Shown here: positions 37,565 to 50,454 of the stretch, one piece after another
Layout: each line of letters starts with the position of its first letter
Position numbering within the stretch: position 1 is the stretch's first letter
NCBI GenBank assembly: GCA_018873245.2
Contig: JAEMBT020000001.1
Coordinates: 14,486,220 to 14,550,219, forward strand
Direction of reading: 5' to 3'
Origin: Archegozetes longisetosus
Lineage: Eukaryota; Arthropoda; Arachnida; Sarcoptiformes; Trhypochthoniidae
DNA: 64,000 bases
Translations under genes and position numbers: made by a program
Notes under the pieces: model-generated
What the model saw: the letters and a program-made list of their open reading frames with translations, nothing else
Told to the model about the DNA's origin: nothing
Database searches by the model: none

Positions 37565-37647
37565 GGTTGGGTTGAGTTGAGTTGAGTTGAGTTGAGTTGG
37601 GTTGGGTTGGGTTAGGTTAGGTTAGATCGGGTTAGGTTAGGTTAGCT
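37565..37647. repeat. GTTGA/GTTGG/GTTAG pentamer array
   Basis: The pentamer changes stepwise from GTTGA to GTTGG to GTTAG along the array. The last part is the TTAGG telomere-type unit. Confidence 0.85.
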
Positions 37648-38005
37648 CAAAATTGAATTTAAAAGAAACTAAATAGAAAAATGTTCTTAAAACCATAGAT
37701 AGGATGTGATAAATAATAAGTCACGTCTGACATAGAGTTTTGTGGCGTTCAGTCTATTTTGCATAATAATTGAATTCATATGTGAATCGATGCTTTAGTG
37801 GATATGCTTTTATAATATTTAAAACGATTAGAATAACAATTTAAATACAACTATAGGTATATAGAATTGAGTCAATTTTATTGTTCAATGAAGCGCTTCC
37901 GATTTGCCATGTTTTCCTTTATAACACACAATCGTTCCTACTTTGTTACTAACTTTTCTACATGCAACTACTTCACACTAACACTAACAAATGTTAAGTA
38001 TTTCT

Positions 38006-38010
<5 letters not shown>

Positions 38011-38044
<34 letters not shown>
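38011..38044. repeat. (CT)n microsatellite
   Basis: About 34 bases of CT. Confidence 0.95.
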
Positions 38045-38048
<4 letters not shown>

Positions 38049-39154
38049 ATTTTATATTTATATATATGCATAACAATACCATATAACAATCCTTAACTAA
38101 TTCATACTTATAATAATTTGCGAATACTCTCTTAAATCCTACTTTGTATTTTGATCCTTACTTCTAGTTGGGAATAAAGTGAAAGTACGTTTTGATCCAT
38201 TCATTCTTAAGGAACTGTTTATAAAAAGGTATTGTTTGCTACAAAGAATCTATTCTATTGCTTATAAGGACTGGTTAATGCAAATCAGATTCAACTGGTT
38301 TTATGCAAATATAAAACATCTTAACAAAGAGTCAACGACAATCTCATCAATTTGCTATGCTTTAGATTATTTGGCTTTAGATTATGTTTTTGGCATAAAT
38401 ATGTTTTTGCAAATACAACTTATGTGTGAAATAACGTTTAGCGGCAACAATCCATTACTAACTTATAGTATGAAACTTGCAATTATAATAAAAATATATA
38501 CCATGTTATGCATTCGTAACATGCTATCAACTAATAAGTATATATTCAACTAACTTTTAACTTATTCTCTCTTATTTTCTGTGCTTATATGCCTCCTACT
38601 GGTCAATTAATAAGACACGATTCAGCTAATTAATAAGATACCATTCACTCAAGTCCTATTAGAAGAGATGGCCAAAGCTTAACGAAAGCTGAGTTCATAC
38701 CCTATCAGATGATTTGTAGTCGTATATGAAAAAGGAGAGATGCAAAATATAGCGTATTGTTACTACACTTATCCCTATACATAAGTCAAATTCCCAATTG
38801 GGGTCTCATATCATTGTACTGAGGGATTGTTATTATTCGGCTGATTTCATCCATATGCCTCTCAATGCCATTATCTCTCAAACCTCATTTACAACTTCAT
38901 CTAGATCTCGATCCCCATCGATGGCCGCGTGTCAGGTAGAGCGCGTGTCGATACTCTTCAACAGAACCTTTATTCTGTCTGTTGCTCTTCCAATTCGAGT
39001 AACTTGACATCCTCTACCTCATCAATTCTTACCCCAACCCTAGAGGACCGCTAACTGTGCTGTACTGATGACTGGGGGAAGACTATGAAAGAGTATATGA
39101 CAGTCTATATTAGATATATTCTATATTATGTTATGAGTTCTCTTCGCAGCTAGA

Positions 39155-39245
39155 GTTATTAGCAAAAAATTTTTCAGCTAGCTTGATTAGCACAAACTTG
39201 CAGCTAGCTTGGTTAGTGCAAACTTGCAGCTAGCTTGATTAGCGC
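39155..39245. repeat. Three-copy tandem repeat
   Basis: Three copies of a 28-base unit containing GCAGCTAGCTTGATTAGCGC. Confidence 0.75.
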
Positions 39246-40477
39246 AATCATTTTCAATTAAATTTTAGTTTGAAATTATAGCACAATCGTGACAATCATA
39301 CAGTAAAAGAAATTATAACTCAGTATTATCTTTATATTTTCTTAATTTATGTTTTTAAATCGGCTTATTATAAACTAGTACATAATAACAAGAGAAGGAT
39401 GTGGTGGCATTAATGAGCGCGGTTTTCCATAGCATATATACTTAACTCTGAATTAGGGTCCGATTGCATCTGAGAATAGGATATAGAGTTACGTATTAGT
39501 TGTAGTCGCATTTTGGCCATCAATTAAAGAGCTGAGAAGGCGACACAACTCAGTTTTCCGGTAGAGGACATGTTCTAACAATAAAAACTTGACTAAAGTC
39601 ATACATTATATTTTGCGGTATAAGAGGTCAAACCGCTATTAATATCAAATCTCTATTGTCTATGTCATGACTGAGCCCACTTATGAGCTATTAATCATTT
39701 TTCCGCTAAAAATTTGTGATCTCTGCTTTTGATAATAGATTCGATTATAAATACTGCTATTAGTTTATTTGACAGAACGGTTCCAGCTTCACTGGTTTGT
39801 CACTTGTTTTTTATTCATATGCCATCGTTTTGCGTAATTGATAGGTTAGGTTGGAATAGGCTAGGTTGCGATAGCTATTGATCATTGAAGATAAGACTGA
39901 AAACTATCTTCTAATGCTTTCTAAATCTATAGCTAAGTAAAAATATAAGTTTTTTCTATGAATCAGATCGAAATCTCAATAAAAAAATCTAAAATAAATA
40001 AATCAAAATTTGGATTTGGTACGATTTAGAGATAGCTTTATGGTATATTTTGATATAGCAAAATAAGAGTAGGTTTAGCCGCTGAGAAATATGGTTGAAA
40101 ATGAAATTTTTGATTTTTAACTTAGCCAATTTGATAGGATTATATTTTCACTTCACTGCTATCTCTTCTCATTCATGCTTTTCAAGTCTAAGCTCTATCG
40201 CCTTATTAAAAACCGATCGATTTCATTTCATACTCAGCTATATTTTTCGCCAATTAGTTCTCATACGGCATCAGTTCTCATATGGTATGAGTTATCAAAT
40301 TGATAAAACATATGTTAAAAGAGTAACAAAATCATAATATGAGAGAAGTATTAGTCAAATAAATAAGCAGGTCAAGTAATAGTTATAAGGATTACTAGTA
40401 AACAGATAGTACTGTAGCCTTTATATGAGATATACTTTCTTTTTCTTTTTTCCTCCTAATATGATCCCAAACTTTCA

Positions 40478-40479
<2 letters not shown>

Positions 40480-40517
<38 letters not shown>
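40480..40517. repeat. (CT)n microsatellite
   Basis: About 38 bases of CT; a degenerate CA stretch follows at 40625-40655. Confidence 0.95.
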
Positions 40518-40518
<1 letters not shown>

Positions 40519-41109
40519 GCTCTAAGCCTTAATATTATCAGATTCGTTAGTGAGTTCTAACGTTGTATAGTTTTGTAGATGTAATGCCTGTACTTGTAGT
40601 GCACAGTGTACTTCTCTCTTCTCTCTCACACACACACTCACACACATACACACTCTCCCAAACATACTCAGCCTTAAGCACGTTTCAGCTATATTTCTGA
40701 CGTTCCAACTGCTCATTAGTGGCAAATATAGAGCCGAAAATAGAGATGAGCTCGTCTTTTATAAAAGAGCATTGATTTTCATGACATGTACAACATTGAA
40801 AAGTGGCGTAATATTGCATAGAAAGGCATTGGAGAGAACGACTTCTAGAAAGTATTGAAGAGAATGAGTTCTAAAAAGTAGTGCCAGAATCTGCAGTGCC
40901 AGAATTTGTTTGTTAAAATCATCTCATAGATTATATACCTTATCAACCTTGGAATATTCAATGTTTATTTCTCTCTTATTCATCTCTTCTGGCTGTTAGC
41001 AATTATCAAATTAGTTATCTTAATAATAGGCAACGTTTCTATTTTTATTGATTTTTCTAACATTCAATCATTACAATTTTGCTAGACTTCAAACAAAAAT
41101 CATTTTGAT

Positions 41110-41220
41110 TACATATAGAATAGAGTATAGGATAGAGTATAGAATTCACTATAGAATTTACTATAGAATTTACTATAGAATTCAGTGTAGAATAGAGTAT
41201 AGAAATGAGTATAAGATCAT
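41110..41220. repeat. TATAGAAT tandem repeat
   Basis: About ten variants of TATAGAATAGAG / TATAGAATTTAC. Confidence 0.75.
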
Positions 41221-42074
41221 TTATATAGGGTCTGATTGAAAGAGATGCTGAAAATATTTAGAAATTCAGTAGCAGTCTTGTGTTGTTTCAAAACTATATA
41301 TAATAGCTTAGCACACATTCATAACAACTTATTAAAGAATTTCTTTAATAAAGTCTGCTAAAAACATCAATCCGGAAATAGTACTTCAGCTGAGAGACAC
41401 AACTAATGGGATAAGTAGTGAAAAAGATAAAAAACAGCCAACTTGATAGACATCATGGTCAGAAGGAATGGTCACTAGGGAGCAAATTAGTAGCAATATT
41501 AGGAAATGATCAGAAGATATAGTAAGATGTGGTGGCGAGTTGGCGTCAATCGGCTGTCCATTTGGGTGGCCTAGTGAAGATGCACTACATTAACCAAGAG
41601 GTATGTCATCTCGGCAACATTTGGTGGCCCATTCATGATGTGATATATGCTGAATAATTAACCATCAAAGGGTTTGACACATTATGCCAGAAACAATTTA
41701 GTCTTAGATAACAAAACAGCTAAACTTCATATGATGTATAACTTGAACGTTGTTGCTGTTTATCTCTAGTTTCCAGTTTATCGTGAGATAAAACTTAGCC
41801 TTAATTATGATAACTGATTGCATACCAAGAATTAGTTGCATAAAACTATAGTTTAATACTCCCAATGATTACAAGCATTGACTAAGAGAAAAACTGATTT
41901 GAATTTAAGATTGCAAACTAAACGTTTCTGTTTATTATTAAGAGGTCTTTAGAATGCCAGTGATGTAGATGACTACTTGTCATCATGAGAATATACATAA
42001 TTAAAGTTTAGTTATAATTCAATGTGTCGCTATAATATGCACAAACATTCTTCACGCCATCCTCACTTTTATTT

Positions 42075-42262
42075 TAGGTTTGCTTCATTTAGGCTAGGTT
42101 GGATTAGCTTAGGCTAGGTTAGATTGAGTTAGGTTGGCATGAGTTAGGTTGGCATAAGTTAGGTTGGCTTGAGTTAGGTTGGCTTGAGTTAGGTTGGTTT
42201 AAGTTAGGTTGGCTTGAGCTAGATTGGCTTGAGTTAAGTTCACTTAAATTAATTAGCTTAAG
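42075..42262. repeat. GGTTGGCTTGAGTTA minisatellite
   Basis: About eight 15-base units of AGGTTGGCTTGAGTT, a trimer of a TTAGG-like pentamer. Confidence 0.85.
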
Positions 42263-43015
42263 TTGTTAAGCAGTCTCTAAATAAAACATGTTTAGAGCCA
42301 AAACGTTTTTTCTCATAACTTTTTAGTACTGCATATTTTATAGTTATAGTCAGCTATATATGTGCTAAATTCTATTGTCAATGGCCCGTTACCATTGATG
42401 GCGACGCTGTGTCCACAATACACATGTTTCCATTCTTGTTCCTACTTTGTTCCACTTCTTTAAACTCTGCTTTCTTTCTATCTCTTCTCTCCTTCTTCGT
42501 CGTCTTCATGTCTTCTCTCCTCACTGGCGATATGCTCAGTGAGATTCAGTCAATCTATTCTACTGTATATGATATTTGACTCTACAATAGCTTTCTCTCA
42601 AATGTCAGGAAATCGTTGTATTCATTCATCACATCTTTCCAAATTTATTAAGCTTCTCATCAAATAGAAACTTATCCGAAGAATAGACTTATCTCAAGTT
42701 TAAGACAAGGTGAAAAACTTGTAACAAAATATAGTTATGAAGTTTTGCCTAAAAAGAGTTGCCTAAATTCCAATTTCTGACATTCCCTTTGATATATAGC
42801 CTCAATTGCCTATCATTGAACCATTCAGTCCAGTCAAGTCCTTCTATTATGACTCAAATTTCCGGCTCATCAGATCATAGAGGAATTCGTCCACAAGTCC
42901 GCAAATGACATCCAAATCACGCCCCAATCCGGTCTTCGGGAGTCATCGGTGGTCGAAAAATGCAATATTACATGAATTTGCATAAAACGCATGCATTGAA
43001 TGTCTCTTTTTTTGA

Positions 43016-43048
<33 letters not shown>
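43016..43048. repeat. (GA)n microsatellite
   Basis: About 33 bases of GA. Confidence 0.95.
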
Positions 43049-43050
<2 letters not shown>

Positions 43051-44339
43051 TGTAAAATAAAACCTGAAATTAAGCGACAAAAATGGTGCGTTACGTGTTT
43101 TCAGATACTCTTAAGCTGATGGTAGAAAATTCATAGTAGGGAACAAAGAAGTTTCTCTGTTGCCTGTGGTGTCAAGTTTGATAGGTGATGGCTAAATGCG
43201 TGCTGTTGTTGTTGAACAACTCGTAGGCAAATATGTGTAACCATGCTCTCCGTGTGGCTAATAATGTTAGTTCTCTTAACAAACCAGATATAGAACTCCC
43301 CTCTAAATAAGACTTTATTTGACTTTACATTTAGTAACACTTCGTATGACTTCATATTACTTCGTATGACTTCGCAAGATTTACATAAATATTTGAAGTC
43401 GATCTTCAAGTTGTGCTTTAATTTTAGGTATTGAACCAAAGAAGTTATATATCTTTATATAAGATTTTTGGTCATAAGATTTATTACTATTATTCGCATA
43501 TAAGATTTCAAAGAAGTTTAAAATATGTGCAAAATTCGCACAAATAGAGTGATTAATCGCTTAATAACCAGAAAAGTTCAAACGAAATATGTTTGAAATT
43601 TTTGCTTCTAAGCTCTATAAACAAGAAGTGAGTCAATGATTTAATTGGTTAGAAATGGGATATCTGAGGAAAAATTGATTTGATACAATGATAGTATTGA
43701 AGAGAAATAATGAATTTGTATTTCAAACTGATGATTAATGAAGAAATAATTAGTTATTTCTAAATTTGTTAATTTGTTGTTCACCTTAATAGGCACTCCA
43801 AGCAGGAAATACTAACAAAATCATTTTAATTAAGTATCTATTGCCATCATTTTTGCCATCATTTTTGGACAGAAGTTTAAATATGTAATTACACTCTATA
43901 ATTTAATAATCGCTGGTAGCAACTAGAAAGGATGAGTTGCTATGGTATGTTTTTCCATAAGACTATAATATATAGGATATTAAGAAAACATAACAAACTA
44001 TAGAACATTGAATATAATAATCGAAGCAAGTATAAAATCAAATTAAACAACTAATTGATGAAGATTAGAAGTAGATAGTTATCAAGTTGCTATAAAATAC
44101 TATTGAGTTAGTAAGTGTAGACTTAAACTAAAACATACATATCGGGTGTGTTCTTGAATATTTCAATTTCTAAATTATCTAGATGAATTGTTTAGCCCTG
44201 CCAGTTGTTTACATATCGTATATGATATTTTTGGGTGAAATAGTATTTAATCATTTGGAAAGGGAGTCAAAATCAAACGCTAACAATAATTAAGTTAAAT
44301 ATAGTTATTTAAAAAATATACAAATATTTCAAATCAAAA

Positions 44340-46016
44340 TCAATATAAATTAGTATATGTAGTGAAACTTTGTTCCTCTTGGATGATAGTTTGTTCTTCA
44401 TCACAATTATTAATTAGATGGCTTTGATTGAGTTCAGCTAAAGGTTGGGACTCTTGTACAATTTGAGGCCCTGAGCTTTGTTGTCTTAATAGACTTCTCC
44501 TCCACTTTGCGCGTTGATTTTGAAACCAAACCTTAAGCAATAAATATAATTAAATACTGGTCATCGAATTGTTAATGGCGGAAATGAACATTAGAATAAA
44601 ACCTAAATCTGATTTATGTGCATTACTACCGATATTAAGACAACAATAAAAATAAAGATAACTTTTATTACTTCCCAACCTTTGTATTCATTAATGAATT
44701 TTTGTCAATCTGTTTTTTTGGAGCTAGATATACATATCGTATGAATGATAGCTGAATTAAGCTTTGGGAGGAATAGGTACTTCTCGTATGAAATTTGTTG
44801 TTTAACAACTGAAAACAAGCGCAGTCGACTCTCTTTTACTGAAGTCGGATATAGTGAATAACTCGCTATAATATACACTCTAGAAAGGACTATTTGGTTC
44901 TCAGACTACGCACACTATATTCGATATAGTGAACTGCTGTTATAAATCAACCGACTTCTAGTGCATTAGGGAGCTCATTATAACGAGAGGCAACTGTATA
45001 ATATTTTAACGCTTCCTTCATAAATAAAACCAATTAATTATCACTTTATCTATTGTCTGAAAAATGGTAATAAAAACAGAATATTTGCTATTGTTATTCA
45101 TGAAATTCATTTAATGATTAGCATACCTGAAGAACCCGCTTAGAGAGTCCTGTTTTGAGTGACAACTGTTTTAAGTCTTTAGAGTCAGGATTGTGATTCA
45201 GGTTAAAATATGCCTTCATTGCTCTCAATTGTTGGTGTTTGAATGAAGTCCGATTTCGCTTCGGTCTCTTCAATGGTGAAGATAATGATAATATTGTTGA
45301 TGGTGAAGGCGAACATGATCGAGACCCTACTGGCGAACTAGTTTTCGACGAACTGGTTTTCGATGTAGATGACACTAAATATTTGTAATACAGTAATACA
45401 TTGATATAATTAATCTTCTTATAGTGAGTCCTCAATATAGTGAACACATTTAAAATGAAACCTCGTTATAGTGAACATATTTATAATAAAACCACATTAT
45501 AGTGAACACATTTATAATGAAACCTCGTTATAGTGAATGTGAATTGTCTGTCGCCAACGATTCATTATATCGAGGTATTACTATAACTATTACCTGCTAA
45601 GTTTTTCAATTAAAATCTTTTAGTGTTTTCGATTAGTATTCTAAGCAAATCAATTTGAATTGTTTATCTTTCCAGCTATTTAACACTTTAATTGATTAGT
45701 ATTTCAATTGTATCACTATTGTATTTGAATAAAGTTTAGTTGCATTGTGTCTAAATGTTGTGCTTTGAATCACTTAATCAATTCAATTGTTTGTTAAATT
45801 ATCAATTATTCAAACAGTTTTGAGGCCATAGAAAAGTTGAGAATCAATTTAAGAGAACAAAAGTTAAGAGCTATCTCAACAGAAGGAAAGTATAACAAAC
45901 CCGATAATTAAACGAAATATGGTTATTTGTTTTGAAAGTGCAATAAACAAAGTGTTAGAAAACGATTTATAAGTTAATTTATTATGTAAACTATTAAGCA
46001 TAAGTCAAATATATGG

Positions 46017-46052
<36 letters not shown>

Positions 46053-48933
46053 CTAACCTAAGGGCACAAACACGGGATTCCCCATTGAGTAACTATTCGA
46101 CAGAAAAACTACTTTTAGCTGAATATCTAGACAAAACTTATACATTTGTCAAGCTCTTCAATTGTTCCCTCACTCGTGTTATTGTACTACTTCACTATAG
46201 CTTTTTTCCGGTTCTCTACATCTCAATACAATTCTATACTATGAAATACCACTCAATACTATCAAATGCTATAAATGAGAGTGAAAAACCACAATGTCAA
46301 TGATTTCTATGTTACCGTTCGAGTTTCGGTTCAGATTCGAGTTCATGTCAAACGCGATTCTCCTTTGGACTGATTTTGACATAACTGGAAAATACATATA
46401 TGCGTAGTATTGTATTTTATGCACTATGGGTCGGGTCGTGCTTACAATGCAAAGGCCTGATTACAATACTGAACACGGGCCTGATTACAATACGGGACAC
46501 GTGCCTTACTTTTCCCACGAAAGCAAATTTGACACAAACCTTTTCATATATAAGTAAACTATGAACTGGTATATATTTTTTACTTTAGTTCAGTCAATCA
46601 CTAATATGAACTACTTGATCCATTCTATTTGACCTCTATACTTTTATTATGAATCTATAACCGTTATTTTCAATTATTTAACACTATTTTTATTTGATTT
46701 GTTTATTTCATAGCTTTTGCTGTAATGTCTTCTAGTAGTATGATAACAGTGAGAAATCTATATAAATATAATTAAGTTTATGATAATTATTATTAGTTTC
46801 AATTTGAAAACTTGCTAGTTACGCATATTTTCAACAAATCACATTTCTGACTAGCCCTCAATTCAAACAAAAGCCTACATCTTAGAATTAGTTCATCTAA
46901 ATTAGTTCAAAAATTGATTTACCTATACCAGAGTTTTCCCACACAAAGTTCGGTTCATCTAGCATTTGGGTAAAAGACAGTCTTGTGGTTATCACTACAA
47001 TGCTCTTCTACTCTTCTATGTCTACTGTGCTAAGCAAGTCATTTCCCGTTATCTAACCTAACTTAACTAAATGTCTTCTATTACAGCTAATTTAGGTCAG
47101 GTTGGATATGGAGATTGCTAGACACAAGTGAACAATATTATGGTAACCACACCACTCTCTCATACCTAAATCTCAATCAACCATAAACCGAACTATGACC
47201 CCAAAGACCCAGTAGTGATAGTGTAGCAATGAAGTAGTGATTACTACACCCTAAGAGATATATTCTTCTATTGAAAGAACGGATTCTCTGCTTTAAAATT
47301 CAACTTTTAATTGAGGAAACCTATTGTTATGTAATACCTAACGATTGAACTGAATTGAATTGAACTGAACTGAATTGCTCTGAAATCAACTGAAACTAAC
47401 AAATGTTTACTATTGAAGACCGGATTCTATTAGAAGCAAAATAGAGAAAATATAGCTTATTATTCAAGGTTTGAACATATCCCTAATTAAGTAAGGATTA
47501 AAAGTGATCATCATTCAAATAAACAATTCTAGCGACATTTTGATTACACGACATCACACGACAAAAGCGGATCAGATAAAAGTGTGTGTTCAAATTACAC
47601 AATAAGATGGTCTTCTAGAATTCGGAGCATAAAAGTCATAGATAGAAAGCGTACTAAATACATATAAGCGTTCGCTTGCCACTAGTGCCCTGCCACTAGT
47701 GCTTTGCTACCAGTCCCTTGCACCAATGCTTTGCACCAGTGCCTTGCCACCAGTGCATCACTTCTAGCATAAGTAGTAGTATTATACTTCACTCAATTCA
47801 AAAGCCGATTCTACTCTTCCACTCAAAGAGGATTATCTCCTTTTCTGAACTTTTTGACAAAAGTGAAATTGATTTGTTAGATTATTCAGTCCAATCAGCA
47901 CTAGTAGCCAATTGGCATCGGTATCAGATATCACAACATATGCCACTGATAATCGGCTTATATTATATATATTTATGTCTCTATACAAATATGTGCACAA
48001 GTTATTTAGAAATATTATTTGCCGTTATTATCAATAACTGGCACGCAATCGCCATATATTGTTGATTTATGTAAAGTACTTGAGAGACAGTTTTCTAAAA
48101 GTTGTTCTAAGTTTTCCAAACTTTTATTTTAACTTTTTTTTAAACCTTTCAAAGCTTCTGAAAGCTTCTGAAGCATTTCAAAGTGTTTTTATAGTCTTTG
48201 AAACTCAATAAATCTTAATTAAGCGAATTAGTACTAGGGTAGAAACTAAGAGAAACTTACTTTTATCACACTTTAGAGCTGTTTTCTTTCTTCCTCTAAC
48301 TTGACTCTTAAGCTGAGAACGAGAGTCGGCAGAAATATCGGTACAAATTTTCTTATCACAATCATCATGATCATTATAATCAGGACCATCGTAATCACGG
48401 CCATCGTAATCACGGCCATCGTAATCACGGCCATCGTAATCACGACCATCACAATGACGATCATCATTATGGTGAAGTAAAAGTTGAAAATGTAATTGAC
48501 AATAGATATTATTATTATGTTTACCAAAATAATCTCCTTTAGTCAACTTATGACCACAAGTGGCACAAGTGAAGCAATCGACATGATAATAAAGACTATT
48601 ATGACAATCAATACTAATACGCATAACTAATTGGGTAGGTTGTATAGGTAGAGCACAACGATAGCATTTATGACAAGAAAAGAGTTGATAGTAATGAAAT
48701 TTACAATAAATAAATCCAGCTTTAGAGAAGCAAGTCATCTGTGATTCTAACTCCTCTCCGCAATAATTACATTTTAAACATTTACTATGCCACGATCGGT
48801 CTACTGCTAATAAGTAGTAACGATCTTGTATTATTCCGTTACAACCTGAACATCTTGACACCACTTTCTTTGAGTAGTAGTTCACTGGTGAGTCTAATGT
48901 TGATGAGTTTTGCATCTTTACTGCTGCCGGCAT
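44340..48933 (-). CDS. LIM-homeodomain transcription factor, LHX2/9 (apterous) type, paralogue 2
   Basis: Minus-strand exons in order: 48261-48933, 45127-45374 and 44340-44531, giving 370 aa. LIM1 (from C28: CSGCNGIIQDRYYLLAVDRS) and LIM2 (from C87: CHKCYRCALPI) share one exon, so the intron that splits them in paralogue 1 is absent here. Between LIM2 and the homeodomain lies an acidic run of five DGRDY/DGPDY repeats (162-186, DNA 48375-48447), then VRGRKK. The homeodomain (about 260-319) has NRTSFKHQQLRAMKAYF and VWFQNQRAKWRR, with Gln where paralogue 1 has Ala. The C-terminus TYTNLY matches the TLTNLF-type end of LHX2. Homeodomain split at VLQ/VWF as in paralogue 1. Probable DNA-binding developmental regulator. 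Introns are 2.9 kb and 0.6 kb. Confidence 0.94.
44822..44996. mobile_element. Pogo-like MITE in apterous paralogue 2 intron
   Basis: CAGTCGACTCTCTTTTACTG at the left, TATAACGAGAGGCAACTG-TA at the right, about 175 bases. Internal GATATAGTGAA words match the copies near 30.6 and 32.8 kb. Lies in the intron that splits the homeodomain. Confidence 0.65.
45420..45592. repeat. Tandem TATAGTGAACACATTTATAA units, pogo-related
   Basis: Four copies of a roughly 30-base unit containing CCTCGTTATAGTGAACA, ending in an inverted TATATCGAGG. Probably expanded from an end of the pogo-like family. Starts about 45 bases inside the first intron of paralogue 2. Confidence 0.6.
46022..46048. repeat. (GA)n microsatellite
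   Basis: About 27 bases of GA in the first intron of apterous-type paralogue 2. Confidence 0.9.
47670..47762. repeat. CCACTAGTGCCTTG tandem repeat
   Basis: Six or so diverged 14-15-base units (GCCACTAGTGC, TGCACCAGTGC) in the first intron of apterous-type paralogue 2. Confidence 0.7.
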
Positions 48934-50454
48934 TTCTTCTATGCTTCTTTCTATTTGATTGTTAACTATAAAGAAGATATTTAATTATCTTAGTTTATCT
49001 CTTTTCTCTATTTTTGTTTATCCTAATATTAAGTCTAACTAAATTAGACTATGATTAGAATTATGTCTTGGCACTAAATACCATGAATGAGTAGAATGTT
49101 TTAGTAATCCATTAGAAACATAAAAATATATTTATCTCTAGCTATGGTATGTTTACTTTTATGCCTATAGATACTGAATCGTTAATGTATAGCAATTATA
49201 TTGGACTAACTTTAAGTAAAGATTTCAATTTTGATTCATAATAATTCTAAATATTTTGTTCATATTTTCTAATCATATTAATAGATCAATAAAGAATTTT
49301 TCGATTCTTGATAGAGAATTCTTAGATTCTCAATACGAATTCTTAGATTGGTAAGTTTGAAATCTAAATTTAAACAAAAACACTACTATCTTCATAAATT
49401 ATATGAACGGAAATGTTGAATATGAATCAAAATTGATGTCATATAGTAATGAATTTGTCATGACTTAGCTTTAAATTACCATAAAAATTTGATGCAAATA
49501 TATTACTTGTTAGATTAGTTTGCTCAACTATTTGCTGACTATTGAAAATGTTTTTGCTATGTATTCTTTTCTTTATTGACCGGAAACTGTTTTCTTTAAA
49601 TTGCAATTTTAGTTTCATTTTAATACTGAAAAATATTTTTCTATAACTATTTCATAATTTCATTTTTGATTGAAATTCAGATTTTTGTGTTGATTGGATA
49701 TTTGCAATTAAAATATTTATGATTTCAAAACTTATATTCCAGAACATGTGTGAAATAATGAGAAAAGCAAAACACATTCTATAGGTTATGACAATCTAAT
49801 ATAACATCTATAACCTAGCAAATCAGTATAACATACATTAGTGTAACTTTCACTCAACTTCTTATTTTTTATTAAAACTAATTTGTTATTGAGTTTTAGA
49901 TTTAATTCTCAGAATTGATAGAGAAATACAATTATTAAGAAAAATGATCAACATTTTCAAACTAAAATCACACTGGAAAGGGCGTAACGAAGAAAAAAAG
50001 ATTTCCATTGGAAGCTAGAAAAGTCTTAGACAACTAACAAAAGTAGCAAAAATTGAGCAAATGAAGTAAACAGTATTATAACCATGAATAATAGAAAAGC
50101 TTATTAAATATGAAATCAATTCAATTGACAAGATTAGTTATCTCGCAATCTTACATGTCAAAAGAAGCATTAGGAATAAATTATCTTAGTAATAACTTGA
50201 TAAATAGATATTACTTCACATATTCAATACTATTGATATTAGTATAAAAGCCTTGTTTTATTCAAATTGAATTTCTCTTAGATTTCAGATTTTCTTATTT
50301 GCAGACTTTCAGACCTTCAGGTACTCAGATCTGAAAATACTCAGATCTGAAGATAAGCTAAGTTAAGGTTAGAATAGAGAAAAGAATACTAAATCTAACA
50401 AAAAAGTGTAATAGTTATCATAAGTAGTCCTTGATTTTTGATCAGTTGTTAATC
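48934..50454. other. Divergent intergenic region
   Basis: Upstream of both apterous-type paralogue 2 (minus) and the ionotropic receptor (plus). AT-rich, no further exon recognised. The receptor's signal-peptide exon, if it exists, should lie here. Confidence 0.4.

Larger units (their letters stand above)
35531..44339. other. Intergenic region between the two apterous paralogues
   Basis: About 8.8 kb with no gene recognised. It contains GC-richer islands (36200-36300, 37060-37330, 38780-39060, 41520-41640, 42840-42960) in otherwise AT-rich sequence, several minisatellites and (CT)n tracts. The 42900-42990 island includes ATGAATTTGCATAAAACGCA, with an octamer-like ATTTGCAT. Upstream of paralogue 1 and downstream of paralogue 2, it is a natural place for shared enhancers; this is inference. 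Confidence 0.4.

Noticed and set aside
38179-38553. 124-codon frame between the apterous paralogues
   Set aside because: No recognisable domain, biased towards I/Y/L/N as in random AT-rich sequence, and no supporting signals.
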